Shown: positions 46,458 to 63,350, numbered from the stretch's first letter. The stretch is DNA of 64,000 nucleotides from Urophycis tenuis (GCA_036785325.1 JAXIVH010000017.1:2356557-2420556), one strand, 5' to 3'. Notes: generated by a model from the sequence alone, not told the origin. A program made the numbers and translations.

Positions 46458-49036
46458 TTACGACTGCTGTCGCAACACAAGACCGGTTCTCTCTGGTACA
46501 TTAGCTACTCCGAGGTGGTTGCGTTGGCTCGCACCTCCATGTGAAAATCACATACCTCGGGCAACGGTTTTAATACCAACAAATGTCATGCACTCATTGG
46601 AGAGCGCTGGGCGCACGACGCCCTGGCTTCATAAAAGATTTCCACACCAAATACGTGGGGAGCATTGTTAACCAGCATCGCAATGTTTCTGCAACTGCTG
46701 TTTAAGAGCTGCTACATAGTTTTATTTGAGCTTATCTTATCTCAATGTGTATGTGTTTTCTATGGACACGACACAAAAGTGTTTACCTTTTTCTCTCGAA
46801 CCACATCTTTGGCACGGGATTGTGTTCAGTTTAAAATCTTGGACTTTAAAAGTGAGCGGCTGCGTTTGCATTGACTTGAGTGCATCTTTGTACCGTTTTC
46901 CTCCGCAGACTTCCTCCTGAAAGCCCTGTTTGTGTATTCATCAGTGAGTCGGACAATAGTTGTACTCTGTTTGCGTGGGTGTGAGCTTGTGAAACAAGGA
47001 CGGACAAAGTGGAGAGAGAGGCGAGGGATAATATCAATTCTTCTATTAATTAAAAAAACATGGATTTGGGGAATTTCTGGCAGCCATACAGACCAATATT
47101 TGAACCTCCACATCTGCCCTCTGTTAGGTGCCTCGTACTAAAATATTTGAAAACTGTAATGCTGGAAAAGTTAGGCTCATGTTGCATTTCTGAAATGTCA
47201 TGCTCAGCAGGGGGTCATTTCCTACCAAAGTGTGACAAGAAGCTCAAATGTAGAAGCCTATATTTACATCCGAATGTTGACATCTCTAAACCGGCAACTG
47301 CTGATTGGGTCGCCACGGCTGCCACAAACTAAAGTAAGCAACATCAGCAGCAGTCAGAGTAAATACTTGCATGGGTTTATGTATCAGCCTGATATATGCA
47401 CCTCTACCTTTTTGCTATGCTTCGTCCTGGGGAAGACTTATGTGGGAGGGATGCCCGGAACATTCTCTGATCTGGCAGTTTGTCGAAAGCCCCGTCGTGA
47501 AAAGTTAGTAGCGACGAGTAAAATCCTTCCATCTTTAAGAATGTCCACATAATTGGTGAGGTTACAATCTCCCATAAGAGTCAAACTCTCTTATCGCTCA
47601 ATTTCAGTCCCTTCAGATTCATGGAGTATTTCCCAGCAAACTTAAGAATATAACAAAGAGTGAAGCCCTGTGGTCGCCTTTTCCACCACCACATGGAAGG
47701 CACTTATACCTCTTCACACTGAATGCAAAAAATGCCGCGACTCTTCTGTGAGCTCGTGTGATCTTATCACCAGAAGCCCCACTTGCTGAGAGGACACCTC
47801 TGCCTATTGGCTAACCCCTTTCATAACGAAGCAACAGCCATGGTGTTGGTGATGGTGTTGGTGGTGGTGGTGGTGGTGATGGGGGGAGGGGCACTACACT
47901 TCTATTCATTGTCAAACCAAAGTGACCCGCCATCGCTTGCCAGTGTGCGGAGAAGCGAAAGCTAGCCGCGCCATCACCGCGGCTAGTGGTCGGTTTAAAA
48001 AAAAAAAGTGGAAGCATAAACAGTCACTGTGTGGCGCGCTGCTTTGCCCAGAGACCTTGTGGCCCACGTGGACCTAGCCAGACACGACTTGAGCCTGTGG
48101 AACGGCCACGACTGTTGACCTGGTGGTTACTTGGTCTGACTCCCAAGAATAAACCAACCGGTAGCATCGGCAGCGGCCGGCTCCCCCCCCCCCCCTTTGT
48201 CAGAGGTTTTTTTGTTGTTATTATTTTTTTTTTTAACACATTTTCAACCAGTAGATGACTCTCGGCGTGAACGCCAGCGCGACCTAGAGAGGTGTCATCT
48301 CAAGAGCCCGAGCTCGGCCCCCGGTGGCCTCCGACACCATGAGGACGACCAGAGAAAAAGGCAAGGAGAGGACCAAAAAAAAAAAAAAGGATGGAAGAAC
48401 TATGTTGGATAAACATGTGGGAAGAGATCCTCTAAAGTGCTGCCAGTGGGTTTAGCCATCCTATTTTACAATTCACTCCGCTGTGGAAATTATTCAGAAT
48501 TCTTTACTTTATCAGGACACACTTTTTTTTATTTTATTATTTTTTCAAACACTTTAGAAGAGGTCCTTCCAAAAATATTCCCCTCCGCTGCAAAGATTCT
48601 CATCTGGAATCAAAACCACATGCAGTAGTTTGTTGAACGGATGTGAAGGTGAGGTGAACTTCAACTAAACCCAACAACCAATATCCAATATCACCCAAAG
48701 TTCCAAATGAAAGCATTCTTTGTCATCCTTTCATTTTTTTTCCACATTTAACCACATAAGGCTGCCAGTGCATTGCTGTTTATACCTGTAGTTGGCTTCT
48801 TCTGTGCTTAACACCCCAATGCTGGAGACCCATAGCACATGAGATGTACAATGGGCAGGCTGAGAGAGGGTCATGGACTTCAATGTGTTTCTGGTCTACT
48901 GTTAACGCAATTTCCATTATTTTATGTCCTATGAGCTGTGTACGTCAGTCCACAGTCCCCGGAGCGACAACAATGAGAACATGACAAGGAAAACAAAAAC
49001 AACAATGAAAAGGAGGACAAATTCGATGAAGCAAGC

Positions 49037-49072
49037 AGGGCTCCTAAGCACTGAAACGTGCTTAGGAGCCCT
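49037..49072. repeat. Perfect 15-bp inverted repeat (hairpin)
   Basis: AGGGCTCCTAAGCAC (49037-49051) is followed by a six-base TGAAAC loop and then its exact complement (49058-49072). No transcript or terminator context is visible. Confidence 0.9.
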
Positions 49073-50566
49073 CTTACCAAAATACACACATGAGGCGCCC
49101 TGATTCAGGCGTTCCAGGGTGAGTGGCGAATGCCTGAGAACGAGGTCACTGTTTTCGCAAAAACCTTACATCCAGTTAGCTGCAGGAACAATGACAATTG
49201 GTAGGGCTACTTGAGAACCAATAGCATCTTTCAATGATAGCAATTGTCTGGCCTCAGAGAGGACTAAGATGGCGTCACATGAGGATGATTGCACGCCGTA
49301 CCGACTAGACATGTATCCCATTGAGCTCACTCGAGGGCTTTTAAACGAAGTGGTCTCTGTCTACCAATGGGCTCCCGAACAATTCACTAGTTATCAATGG
49401 ATGTATCGCTTAGAGCGCCATGTCCCCTTCAAGACGCAGGCCGCCCCGCGAGGATGTACGTTGAGATTGGATTACAAATCCACAAAGGGAACCAATCCGA
49501 CAAAACAAAAAAAAAGAGAACACTTACTCTGTATTATATAGATAATTTGCTAGTCTGGACGTATTGTATTGATTAAATTGTGGCTTGGATGGCGAAGGGG
49601 AATTGCCCTAATGAGATCATGAGTTTGGATTACCTGCCGCTATAATGAAAGAGGTTGCAGAGTGGCAACCAATATGTCACTTGGACTATTCTTCTGCTAT
49701 CTGGTCATCTGCCTCCAAGAAAGAGGGAAAAAAAACTAGCTAGCAGTGAGCTTGGCATTTAAATGGCCTGGAGGAGTTAATATGCACCACACACATTTCT
49801 CTCTTTCATGGTGGAAGAATGAAAAAATATCTAAGACCTGTTTATGTATCGCAAATGAATTTTTCCTTTTGACAAAATTTGATATTGGTTGGAAATTGTC
49901 CCCCCCCCCCCCCACGGCTTGATGATTTGGACGTGCTAAGGGTGTGGATTTGGAGTGCGACTGAAAAAAAAACAAAAAAACAAAATGTCAACTGATAATG
50001 TAGAGATACAGACTCTCTCAATCATGTTACCGAAGCCTCTGGATAAACGTAATCACTTTTCCTTCGTCTAATATAGGGCAGGACCTAGTGTTCCACGGAT
50101 CAAAGGAATAATGGAGATACACACTTCTATTTGAGACTAATTCCCTCCCTGGGGTTGTGTGTGTGTGTGTGTGTGTGTGTGCACTGAAATCATCCTGTGG
50201 CTATACTCTGTCACAGGTCTATTGTTGTAGTTTTCCATCACCATCGCCCCCAGGTGCAACACTGCTCCATGATGACAAATGAAAAGGTATACAGCTAACT
50301 TTATGTAGGCCAAACGTGTTGATTGCTCATCAACCTTTCATATTTGGGGGATTTCATATTGTGTCACAAACCTTTCTGTTAATTTACTAGTGTTCTTAGT
50401 GACTTTTAAGTAGTACACGTTGTAGAACAGGTACTGTGAACTAAGTAATGACAAAACTTCCAACGCAATCACTCCCTATCAAAGGTGTTCGTATTTAGTA
50501 TTTATTTGTCTATCCCGAATAAACAAGCTTTAAAGGTTTAAATGTGTTCATGTTTCTTGGTGCAAT

Positions 50567-50744
50567 GACACATGGAGAAGAAGAAGAAGGGCATTAGGCA
50601 GACCCTTTTGTCTAAAGCGACCTACAATCAGAACATTTGTGGGGTTGGACATGTGAACAGTTGGAGGCGGGGATCGAACCGCTAACCCAGCGGTTAGCAG
50701 ACGAGCCGCTCTAGCCACTGAGCTAGCTATGCCACCGACACATG
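50567..50744 (-). mobile_element. tRNA-derived SINE with target-site duplication
   Basis: A nearly intact SINE on the minus strand occupies 50575-50736 and is flanked by the direct repeat GACACATG (50567-50574 and 50737-50744). In element orientation the tRNA-like head has a good A box (TAGCTCAGTGGCTAGAGC, complement of 50708-50725) and B box (GGTTCGATCC, complement of 50671-50680). A unique body and a tail with GTCGCTTTAGACAAAAGGGT (complement of about 50598-50617) follow, ending in a short CTT repeat. The head alone could pass for a tRNA gene, but body, tail and duplication show a retroposon. Low divergence of the boxes and intact duplications suggest a fairly recent insertion. Confidence 0.93.
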
Positions 50745-50850
50745 AGCCCATTGGGCCTGAATGGACGGTTCCTCTAATAATGTCAGTGTCATCCAGTGTC
50801 ATCTCAATCACACGTGGCTGGTTAATGTTCTCTCTGACAAAGGATACTTG

Positions 50851-55980
<5,130 letters not shown>

Positions 55981-56041
55981 CCCCCCCCCCCCCCCCCCCC
56001 AGAATCATTGGGGCGGGGTGGGGGGGGGGGGGGGGGGGGGG
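55981..56041. repeat. C20 and G22 tracts in inverted arrangement
   Basis: C20 (55981-56000) and G22 (56020-56041) are separated by 19 bp. They could pair as a 20-bp G:C hairpin, and each G-rich strand could form a quadruplex. Confidence 0.93.
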
Positions 56042-56380
56042 CTGTGCTTGAAACGTCTCCTGTGACGTTTGGCAACAGTTCCTGAAACCACATCTGTTTG
56101 GGCGCGTCTCCTGTGCATTTCACAGCAAGAGCCCCCCCACCCACCCACCCCCCACCAGCCCCCCAGGCGTGGAACAAAACACACCACTGGCTGTGTTGCC
56201 TGGTAAGGAGCCCATTAGAGGGGGCCAGGAGGGAAGAAGGCCTCCCACCCATCCAGCTCAGGGGAACTGGAGTGAGGTGGGGGGGGGGGTCCACCCTAAA
56301 TGAGAAAGGAGCCCAGGGCTGTGTTAGGGACAGTGTCCGTGGTGGACGTGTCCTCACACTCCGCTGAAAGAGCGAGTGGA

Positions 56381-56413
<33 letters not shown>

Positions 56414-56961
56414 GTCTGCATGTGTGTCAGTAACACAACGACAACATCCATCTGTGCAGCGTTTTTTTTTCTTTTCGCGGGGCGTTTGTTAGCCTCCCTC
56501 GGCGCGGCGCGGAACGGTTCGGAGCAGCGAGGGGAGATAAACGCCGGCGCCTCTTCCCTCACCAACGAAGGGGAAGGTAATCTTCAATTACCTCTGCCTC
56601 AGGTCGTGGGAGGGGATGGGAGGGGGGGGCGGGGGGTGGTGGCAGCGGCGGTTCTGCTCAGAGGATGGCGGGCTCAACTCCCCAGACGGCCGTTGACGCA
56701 CAAAGTTTTATAAGAGGAGATACCGGTGGTGAGGCGGCCAGAAGCCCCCCCCGCCGTGCCTCACGATAAAGAGGGGGGGTCGGGAGCTATTGACGAGTCT
56801 TGGTACGCGTGGAATTTTTTTGGGACGATGTCACTAGTTTGATGAGATGCGGTGCGGCTGTGCTTGGCTAGCCCACGAAGCTAGCTGGCCGCGGAAAGCA
56901 AGCTAGGAGGAAAATGACGCGATCGTGCAACTTTTCAGTTAAGCTTTTTGTGATGTGAGGG
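56042..56961. other. GC-rich non-coding stretch
   Basis: Contains G and C runs and a TG array (56381-56408), followed by CpG-rich sequence at about 56470-56720. Frames here are Gly/Pro/Val biased and unconvincing. Confidence 0.5.
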
Positions 56962-57047
56962 ATTTTGCTTTTAGAATTGACAGTAAGATCGGTAGGTTAT
57001 ATATTTATTTTGCTTTTAGAATTGACAGTAAGATCGGTAGGTTATAT
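56962..57047. repeat. 41-bp perfect tandem duplication (period 45)
   Basis: The 41 bp at 56962-57002 recur without mismatch at 57007-57047, offset by 45 bp. The shared part starts ATTTTGCTTTTAG and ends GGTAGGTTATAT. Perfect identity implies a recent duplication or gene conversion. Confidence 0.95.
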
Positions 57048-60000
57048 GTTAGGAATCAATCCAAATGATGCTGTTTTATGATATATCTTAAAATGACAAA
57101 TTGTACCCATTGCATGTGTTACATATTATACACACAAAAGATTTAAGATGATCCAAGATCAATGGCGATACCAATAGGTTCTCTCACAATGTCCTCTCTC
57201 TCTCTCCGTATTAGCAGTCGAACACAATCCGCCGCATTGCCCCCCGTGAATTCCCAGTGATACTGCGCCTCTTGGCAGGCAATACGGGTCGTTTGGAGCT
57301 TCTTTTTTTTTTTTTCCTCATCCTGGCGGTGTCCTTCCAGAAACCAAACGAAGCCTTGCAAATTGCCCGGCGGAAGTCTGTGTGGTTAGAGATCTCCACG
57401 GTGAAAAGTGTCCACGGTCACTGGAGCACAACATGCATTTAATTCACCGCTAATAATGTGGATGTCCATTAAGTGCCGCCGGTCTCCGTAGTCTAGTCAA
57501 AACTCCGGGCCAATTAGGCGTTATTCATACCGAGAGCGGCCATTCCACTGCTCCCTGGATTTTTCGGAGTGCTCAGCTAAAGCCGCCCCAGAGAGCCCGT
57601 GGATGTGCGCTGGATGGGCCGACGAAATTCGGCTTTACGATGAGGTATTGCATTGCAGATTTCTTGGAGGGGGGGGGGGGGGGGGGGGGGCGGGGGTGTC
57701 TGAAGCGATGAAGAAGAAGGAAAAAAAAAAAACTAAACACAAAAACAACAACACAGCACCCACACTGCATCGAGTGGGAGGAAGTGTATCTCCTGGATCT
57801 ATGGATTTATTTCCTCTCACAATGGCGCAGCGCGTGTGAGGGAATCCAATAAGCAAACACGTCCACAACAATACAGTTGCGCGGTATCTTGATTCTGTTT
57901 GCACAGAGAGAGAGAGAGAGAGAGAGAGACTACACAACACAACACAAGCACTGCGCCGGTTCGAGAATAGATCTGTAGGAATCGATGTCTTTGTGGTTCC
58001 TCAAGCGCCATTTGACCGCATGTTGTTCATATGTTTGCCGCCGCCGTCAAGTACTGTATGTATTGTCTGCTCTGGTCTGCTGCTACAGAGCGTGAACGTT
58101 GGGGACTGCGGCTAAATGAGCCCTCCGTGCTGATGAGTCATTTTACATTTTCATTTAGACGGAAGTACTTTTCTTCTGGAATGTATTGGACCCTCTGACT
58201 GAGTTCCCCCCCCCCCCCCCCCCCCGCCCCACACACAATAGCATGACAAATAGTCTCGGCTGGGGGAAGCAAGGAAGGTCTGTGATTAGGATGGGATTAC
58301 AGTGATTGTTGCTGAGTATTATGAACAACACATCACCCAAAGGAAGATTGAAAATCGTTGAAAAGTCCCTTTCATTGTAAGAGGCACAACAAAAGTTTTT
58401 TTTTTTTTTTTTATCCCACGTTTAATAAGCCTCGGAAATACAACGTTAACTCGGTCAAATAGAGGAATGTCATGTTGGTTTCTGTTTGCTTAGCTGTCAA
58501 GCCACGTTTTGGGATGGTTTCAATAAAACAGCACGGCAAATGTTTTTTTTTAATTTTTTTTTTACTTTTAAAGCTGCGGCAGAGACCCACAGAAATATGT
58601 GGCCTATCCCTTGAAAGGAACCGCGGTGATGTATTCTTTGTTGCTTTGCTGTTCCTTGTTCAAACGCTGCTCCTTCTGAACCACCACTTTATGCACAATA
58701 GGGGCCGTGCTCTAATTGTATGGAAATTGTTTCACACCCTTCTCACGCGAAAGGTCACTTACGTGATATAATTGTAACTCTGGTCTGCACCCCCGAACGC
58801 ACTCGCGGATGCCTGAGCACAAAGCCATGTTAGCGTTCGGCGCGGTGCTCATTCCATACCAGCGCTTGCTTCTATGGTTACCGTCCTATGTGCTCCTGTC
58901 TCATTCGCTCAATTAAGGCCGCACTTGCCAATTTCTAGCACGGCGGGTGGGGGGGACTGCATTGAAAAACAATATATACCTTCGGTAACGTCCCTACAAG
59001 ACCGCGCACTTCACAAGATCTGATGGGATCTGCACGCATGCCACACCGCCGACACAATTAACACAAAAGCTGAAACCTAAATCTTTGATGTTTGTGTTTA
59101 TTTGAAAAACGTTACAGAAAATAACATCAAAACCGGCTAATGGTTTGATGATACATGAAAACACATATTCAGTTTTAGAGCCGAAGCAAAACACACACAA
59201 CTGCTGTTATTATTAGTTTAACAAGTTACCCGCTTTCGGGCAACTACGGAGAGACTCTGAAGTCCTCAGTGCACTCTGCTGCAGCCCACTCCTTGGGGGC
59301 ATCCGCCACATCCATCTTCTCTCGCCGTCTCCTCCCTGCTCGTGGTGTGCTGTGAATGTCATCACCTCCATCGTGGGCTCCCCTCCGCCGGCTTCCCATT
59401 AAGCGTCGAATCAGCTTAACTCACGGAGATTATTAGCGTCTGGCGTCAAGTGACAACACCAGACACGTGGACCTTTATCAAGTATCCCTGGCGACAGGGG
59501 GTGCAGAGAACCCACGTGGTTTTTAGCTCTCCTGTGGAACACATCGCTCACACGGTCGACCAGATAGCGCAAGGGGGCGAGTGCCAGAAGAGAGAGAGAG
59601 AGAGAGAGAGAGTGAGAGCTGGGATCACTGGCCGATCGATGAGCAATTCACACCATGAGTGAGGAAACGTTGAAGCGTGAGGCTCTGATTGAGTGCCACT
59701 GGAGTGAACAACGCTATGTGCTTCACCGGCGGGCAGTTTGGTGTTTTTGAATTGCAGCGGCTTTTCGTTAACCGTTTCCCCCCCCCCCCCGCTGGCGAGA
59801 TCGGCGCCATGACACGTGCGAGAGGGACGACCCGGCCGTAGTTAGCTAGTTGAATGGGGTTGTGGGAACAATTGGCCTGTCGACTTAAGTCTAATAAGTG
59901 AATGGCTTCTGTGAATGGACCAGGCTGCTTTTATTGTCCTGTATTGCGACACTTGAAGTCAGTTGGTGGGAGGAGTTTATTGAAGTGGATGATTTTGCTT

Positions 60001-60640
60001 GACTGCTTGACGCCAACAAACTCTCGAAAAAAGCTTCTAGAAAACTACACGACCGCTGATTGAATCATGCTGCTGTATCATATGAAGAGACGCAGGCCTA
60101 TCTCTCTACACTTAAACTGGAGAGAGCGAGAGATCACTATTGTGCTAATGTCGCTTTTTCGCTTCCTATCACCATCCTCCATTTTAAAAGATAACAGTAG
60201 TCTTCTGAGTTATAGACACAAAGCATCCATTTCTATGTTAAAGCCCTGTCAATTCAATCTGGGAGTCAGCAGACTAAAACAATATTCCTCACACTTAAAG
60301 CCATGTTTGTATTGCTTTGACAAAATCCCGGCAAGGATATATATTCCTTGCTAGGGATCGTCTCTCATCACCCACTCTTTAAACATAATCAGTCAATCCT
60401 TCCCTTCACACCTTTAATGTCTGTTCTGTCTGCCTCTCATCTGACAATTCTGATTTGAATGTTAATGTTTTGTTCGAGCTTCGTTATCCTAGGCTTATGG
60501 TTAGGATACCTTCTAAGCTTTGAGTTTTCTCACACAAATTAGTCAGTCAAGTCTCTCTCCCCCTCTCTCTCTCTCTCTCGCTGTCTCTCTCTCTCTCTAA
60601 TTATGCGTCGACAGAAGCATGACACAGGACATGAAGAAAA
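57048..60640. other. Intergenic DNA, no gene seen
   Basis: Contains G22 at 57669-57690, an AG run at 57906-57930, C20 at 58206-58225, T-rich runs (58397-58412, 58543-58562), an AG run at 59591-59612 and a CT-rich run at 60556-60598. No reading frame shows a recognisable domain. Confidence 0.5.
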
Positions 60641-60654
60641 TCTAATCTGCCTTT

Positions 60655-60810
60655 TAAATCATTTAACAGATGCTTTCTTCCACTTTGTGTTTTTTTGGAA
60701 TACACATCAGACTGGTTGGCGGTTGGAATGCCTTCAGATAGGCAGTAGACATTGGGGTTCGAACCCATCACCTTTCCAACCCACAGAACTGAATACACTG
60801 CGAGGCTTAA
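60655..60810 (-). mobile_element. tRNA-derived SINE, minus strand, degraded
   Basis: In element (minus) orientation the B box is the intact GGGTTCGAACCCC (complement of 60754-60766), preceded by a GGTTGGAAAGG segment common in fish SINE heads. A weak A-box region maps to about 60796-60808. The element ends in TGGAAGAAAGCATCTGTTAA (complement of about 60663-60682), a diverged form of the TGGATAAAAGCGTCTGCTAA tail motif. No target-site duplication was found. It differs in tail and head from the SINE at 50.6 kb, so two families are present. Confidence 0.7.
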
Positions 60811-61223
60811 GTCAGTCCTATACCTTTCATTCTTCACCCCCGCCCCCCCCCCCCCCCCCCCACCCCTTTAAGAATAATAATCATCATAACAAGGATCCTT
60901 ATTATCGTTGCATGCGCTGCGCTGTCTGTGCGCTTAAGGAAGTGGCGCCAACATTAAAGACGATGTACTTCTGAAGGCAAGCACTCCTCACTCAATGGCG
61001 ATAGTGAAACGTATTGCGGGGATAAAGCTTTCCGACAGGGCCCCTAATTCTTCCGTGAGATGCCGATGTCTGGCGTCTCCGTATCTGCCTCGTCCACAAA
61101 CAACGGCGCGCCGCTAAAGGGAAGGGGAATTTATTCGGGAATTAATTCTCTCGGCGTTTGAGAAATGAGTCGCCATCAAGGGATGGTTTCATCACAAACT
61201 CCCCCCCTGGCATCGGCGATGCT

Positions 61224-61238
61224 GTTGCCCTTGGCAAC
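61224..61238. promoter_or_regulatory. Perfect RFX X-box palindrome
   Basis: GTTGCCCTTGGCAAC has perfect inverted GTTGCC half sites with a 3-bp spacer, the textbook X-box form bound by RFX factors. It lies in CpG-containing unique sequence (61190-61260). There is no visible gene start nearby, so a distal element is more likely than a promoter. Confidence 0.4.
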
Positions 61239-61568
61239 GGTTAGCAGCCGACAGCCTCACACATCTGCTCGGGAAGCCATATGCCGTCCTTGTCTCTGTG
61301 GGTTTTTTTTTTTTTTTTTTTTTTCTCTTCCATTTTCCCCTTTTCTTCTTCAAGCATTTTATCTGGAAATATTTATAAGCCCGTGATGTCAGCGCTGAGA
61401 GGCACGGGGCTCTCGTCGCCGCTGGAAGGTGCGGGGAACACAGATGCTCGCGTCATCAATGACTGGCAAGGCACGGCGGCGGCGGCGGCGGTTCTTGAAC
61501 AGCCGCCTATTCATCCATCTTCCCCACTTGCCCGGCCCCTCTCTCTTCTGAAGCGGGACATTGAGATG

Positions 61569-61569
<1 letters not shown>

Positions 61570-61613
<44 letters not shown>
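61570..61613. repeat. (AG)n microsatellite
   Basis: About 22 AG units. The Arg-Glu frame through it is a repeat translation. Confidence 0.96.
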
Positions 61614-61615
<2 letters not shown>

Positions 61616-62116
61616 CCGGGGTTTTTTTTGTTTTTGTTTGTTCTTTTCTTTTTCTTTTTTTTTTCCCTACTCCGTCGTTGATGCTGCTCAGTGATATTCT
61701 AAGATGCTTGATTTGTTTTTTTTTGGTGTTGTTTTTTTTTCCATTTCCAAGAACTCATTAGTCTTAATGGGAGTTTCAAATCATTAAAAGAAGTAGATAG
61801 AGAAAAGGGAAATAAAGGAAAACTACGTCGATGGGCGCCTTCAGATACACTGAGAAAACGGCCTGGGTTTGATTTTGGATAATGGCTAATTAAAGAGCAC
61901 AGTAAATGTGTAAAAATAGAACACAAGGTGAGAGAGAGGTTATGTTGTTCCCAAAGTGTCACATTGACATGGCAACATAATACTAGTAAATGGACTAACA
62001 TCATACTATTGACTTCATTCCTTTTCTGTAATTGCTGTCACCATTTGACAGGTCTAAATATAAGCGGTAAAGATAAAGTGTGTGGCGGTTGACGAAGCGT
62101 AATCTCTGCTCAGCTC

Positions 62117-62460
62117 TGGCGCCGTGGTTTCAGGTGCGACTCCAGGAGAGGTCAAGGTTCAAAACAAATGAGTTTATTCAGAGATACAAGGTAAGGGGAC
62201 GTGCACTCTAGAGGTGGTTCATGAAGCATCTGCTAGACCAAGGGAATTCTTTATAGGGCCTATGTGGTCTCATTCACCTCAGACCCGTAAAACTTTGCGC
62301 GTTGTGTTGTCTTCACCACTCAGTCTGTGTGAGCAGAAATGAGTCACAACTGGTGTTGGCACTAATATTGTGAGGTCCAATTCGCTAACGATCTTAGCTT
62401 TCATACCAAGTGGTCTAATGATGTAATTGGAGGGAATTAATTTCCATCATTCCCCCCTTT
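62117..62460 (-). mobile_element. Retroelement LTR with polypurine tract, minus strand
   Basis: On the minus strand, a polypurine tract (AAAGGGGGGAA, complement of 62450-62460) is followed at once by a TG start (62449). About 190 bp later comes a TATA box CTATAAAG (complement of 62249-62256) and, about 70 bp further, an AATAAA signal (complement of 62173-62178). This order (tract, U3, TATA, R, poly(A) signal, U5) is that of a long terminal repeat next to its internal region. The outer end, somewhere between 62117 and 62137, is uncertain. Sequence to the right should be internal DNA of the element, but no protein domain was found there. Gypsy-like or endogenous retrovirus origin cannot be separated. 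Confidence 0.6.
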
Positions 62461-63271
62461 GAGGCTGAAAGACTCCCAAAATGTTAACAAAAGGTGCAAT
62501 GTAGGACAGTAATCGACGATAGCATCAAACTTCACGGCACACAAATTGTTTCATTAGTCATCTTTGTAGTGGTCACATATTAGGGTGGTTAAACTAACAT
62601 CTGTTAGTTCTGACGGTCGATTGGCAAATGTGTGTGATTTTCAAACATTTACTTTTTTTTTTTTACTACTGACAAATAGTAAATGACTTAATCCATGAAT
62701 GAATCCACGACTACACACGGCTTTCTCAAAGATCACAATTGAACGCTGACTCTATAAATGGTGGGGAAGGGAGGAAAAAGAGAAAATCGACCGTTTTATC
62801 CGATAAGAAGCTTCCTTGTTCTCGGCGGCAACAAAAGGGGACTGGGCGGTACGCATTGGTGGAGACTCGGCTCACACTCAATGTTCTTCAAGAGGAGCGG
62901 GCCGTCGGGGTCACCGTTCCACTTATGTCCGAGTGTGACGCCGAATAAATTGTGAGACGGAACCCCGGGATCCTCTTTGTCCCTTGTGATTCTGACCTGA
63001 GACAGTGTCTTGTCAGTCTTGGTCTTTTTCGCTTTTTTCACTTTTTTTTTTCTTTTTTTTCTCAAACGGTATTAAATGCACTCAGGGGTCTCTCTCCTCC
63101 TTCTGTTCTCGCGAGTTCCGATTTTTTCTCTCTCGGCGGTTCCGCGTTCCGTTGGGACTGCGCGGACGGTCCCACGGGGAGGGGGGGGGGGGGCTGTCGC
63201 ACTCCTCACCCCCGGCGGTGGGGGACGCTTTCTACGACTGCTGCATTCTCATCTCCCCGGCGGTCTGACCG
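62461..63271. other. Possible retroelement interior, then unique DNA
   Basis: The first few hundred bases after the polypurine tract may be the 3' untranslated part of the same retroelement, but no coding remnant is visible. T-rich runs (63041-63061) and G14 (63181-63194) follow. The 119-codon frame at 62952-63311 is not recognised. Confidence 0.35.
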
Positions 63272-63350
63272 AGGTAGCGGTGTGGTTGCGCTGAAATGTG
63301 CTACAAGTTAGCAAGCTGGAGCACATTTCAGCGTAACCACACCGCTACCT
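63272..63350. repeat. 31-bp near-perfect hairpin
   Basis: The arm 63272-63302 (begins AGGTAGCGGTGTGGTT) is complementary over all 31 bases to 63320-63350, apart from one position that would be a G.U wobble in RNA. The loop is 17 nt. The pairing does not extend outside the arms and no target-site duplication is seen. It could be a foldback (MITE-like) element, a small-RNA precursor, or an assembly foldback. Confidence 0.9.

Larger units (their letters stand above)
46181..50566. other. Intergenic DNA, no gene seen
   Basis: Contains a CA array at 46407-46454, a TGG-rich stretch near 47844-47876, C runs (48183-48195, 49900-49914) and a TG array at 50157-50180. Frames at 46291-46671, 47232-47552 and 49269-49541 (90 codons from an ATG) have no domain I recognise. 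A perfect hairpin at 49037-49072 is listed separately. Confidence 0.5.
60811..62116. other. Non-coding, with simple repeats
   Basis: Contains C19 at 60843-60861, poly(T) at 61304-61324, a CGG run near 61475-61490, an (AG)n array at 61570-61613 and T-rich DNA to 61742. The proposed X-box at 61224 is listed separately. No gene is recognised. Confidence 0.5.

Noticed and set aside
49269..49541. 90-codon frame with mixed composition starting MASHEDDC
   Set aside because: It has no recognised domain and ends in an A-rich stretch, with no splice or promoter evidence; kept only as a candidate for a protein search.
50660..50736. Functional tRNA gene on the minus strand
   Set aside because: The tRNA-like head is fused to a SINE body and tail and flanked by target-site duplications.
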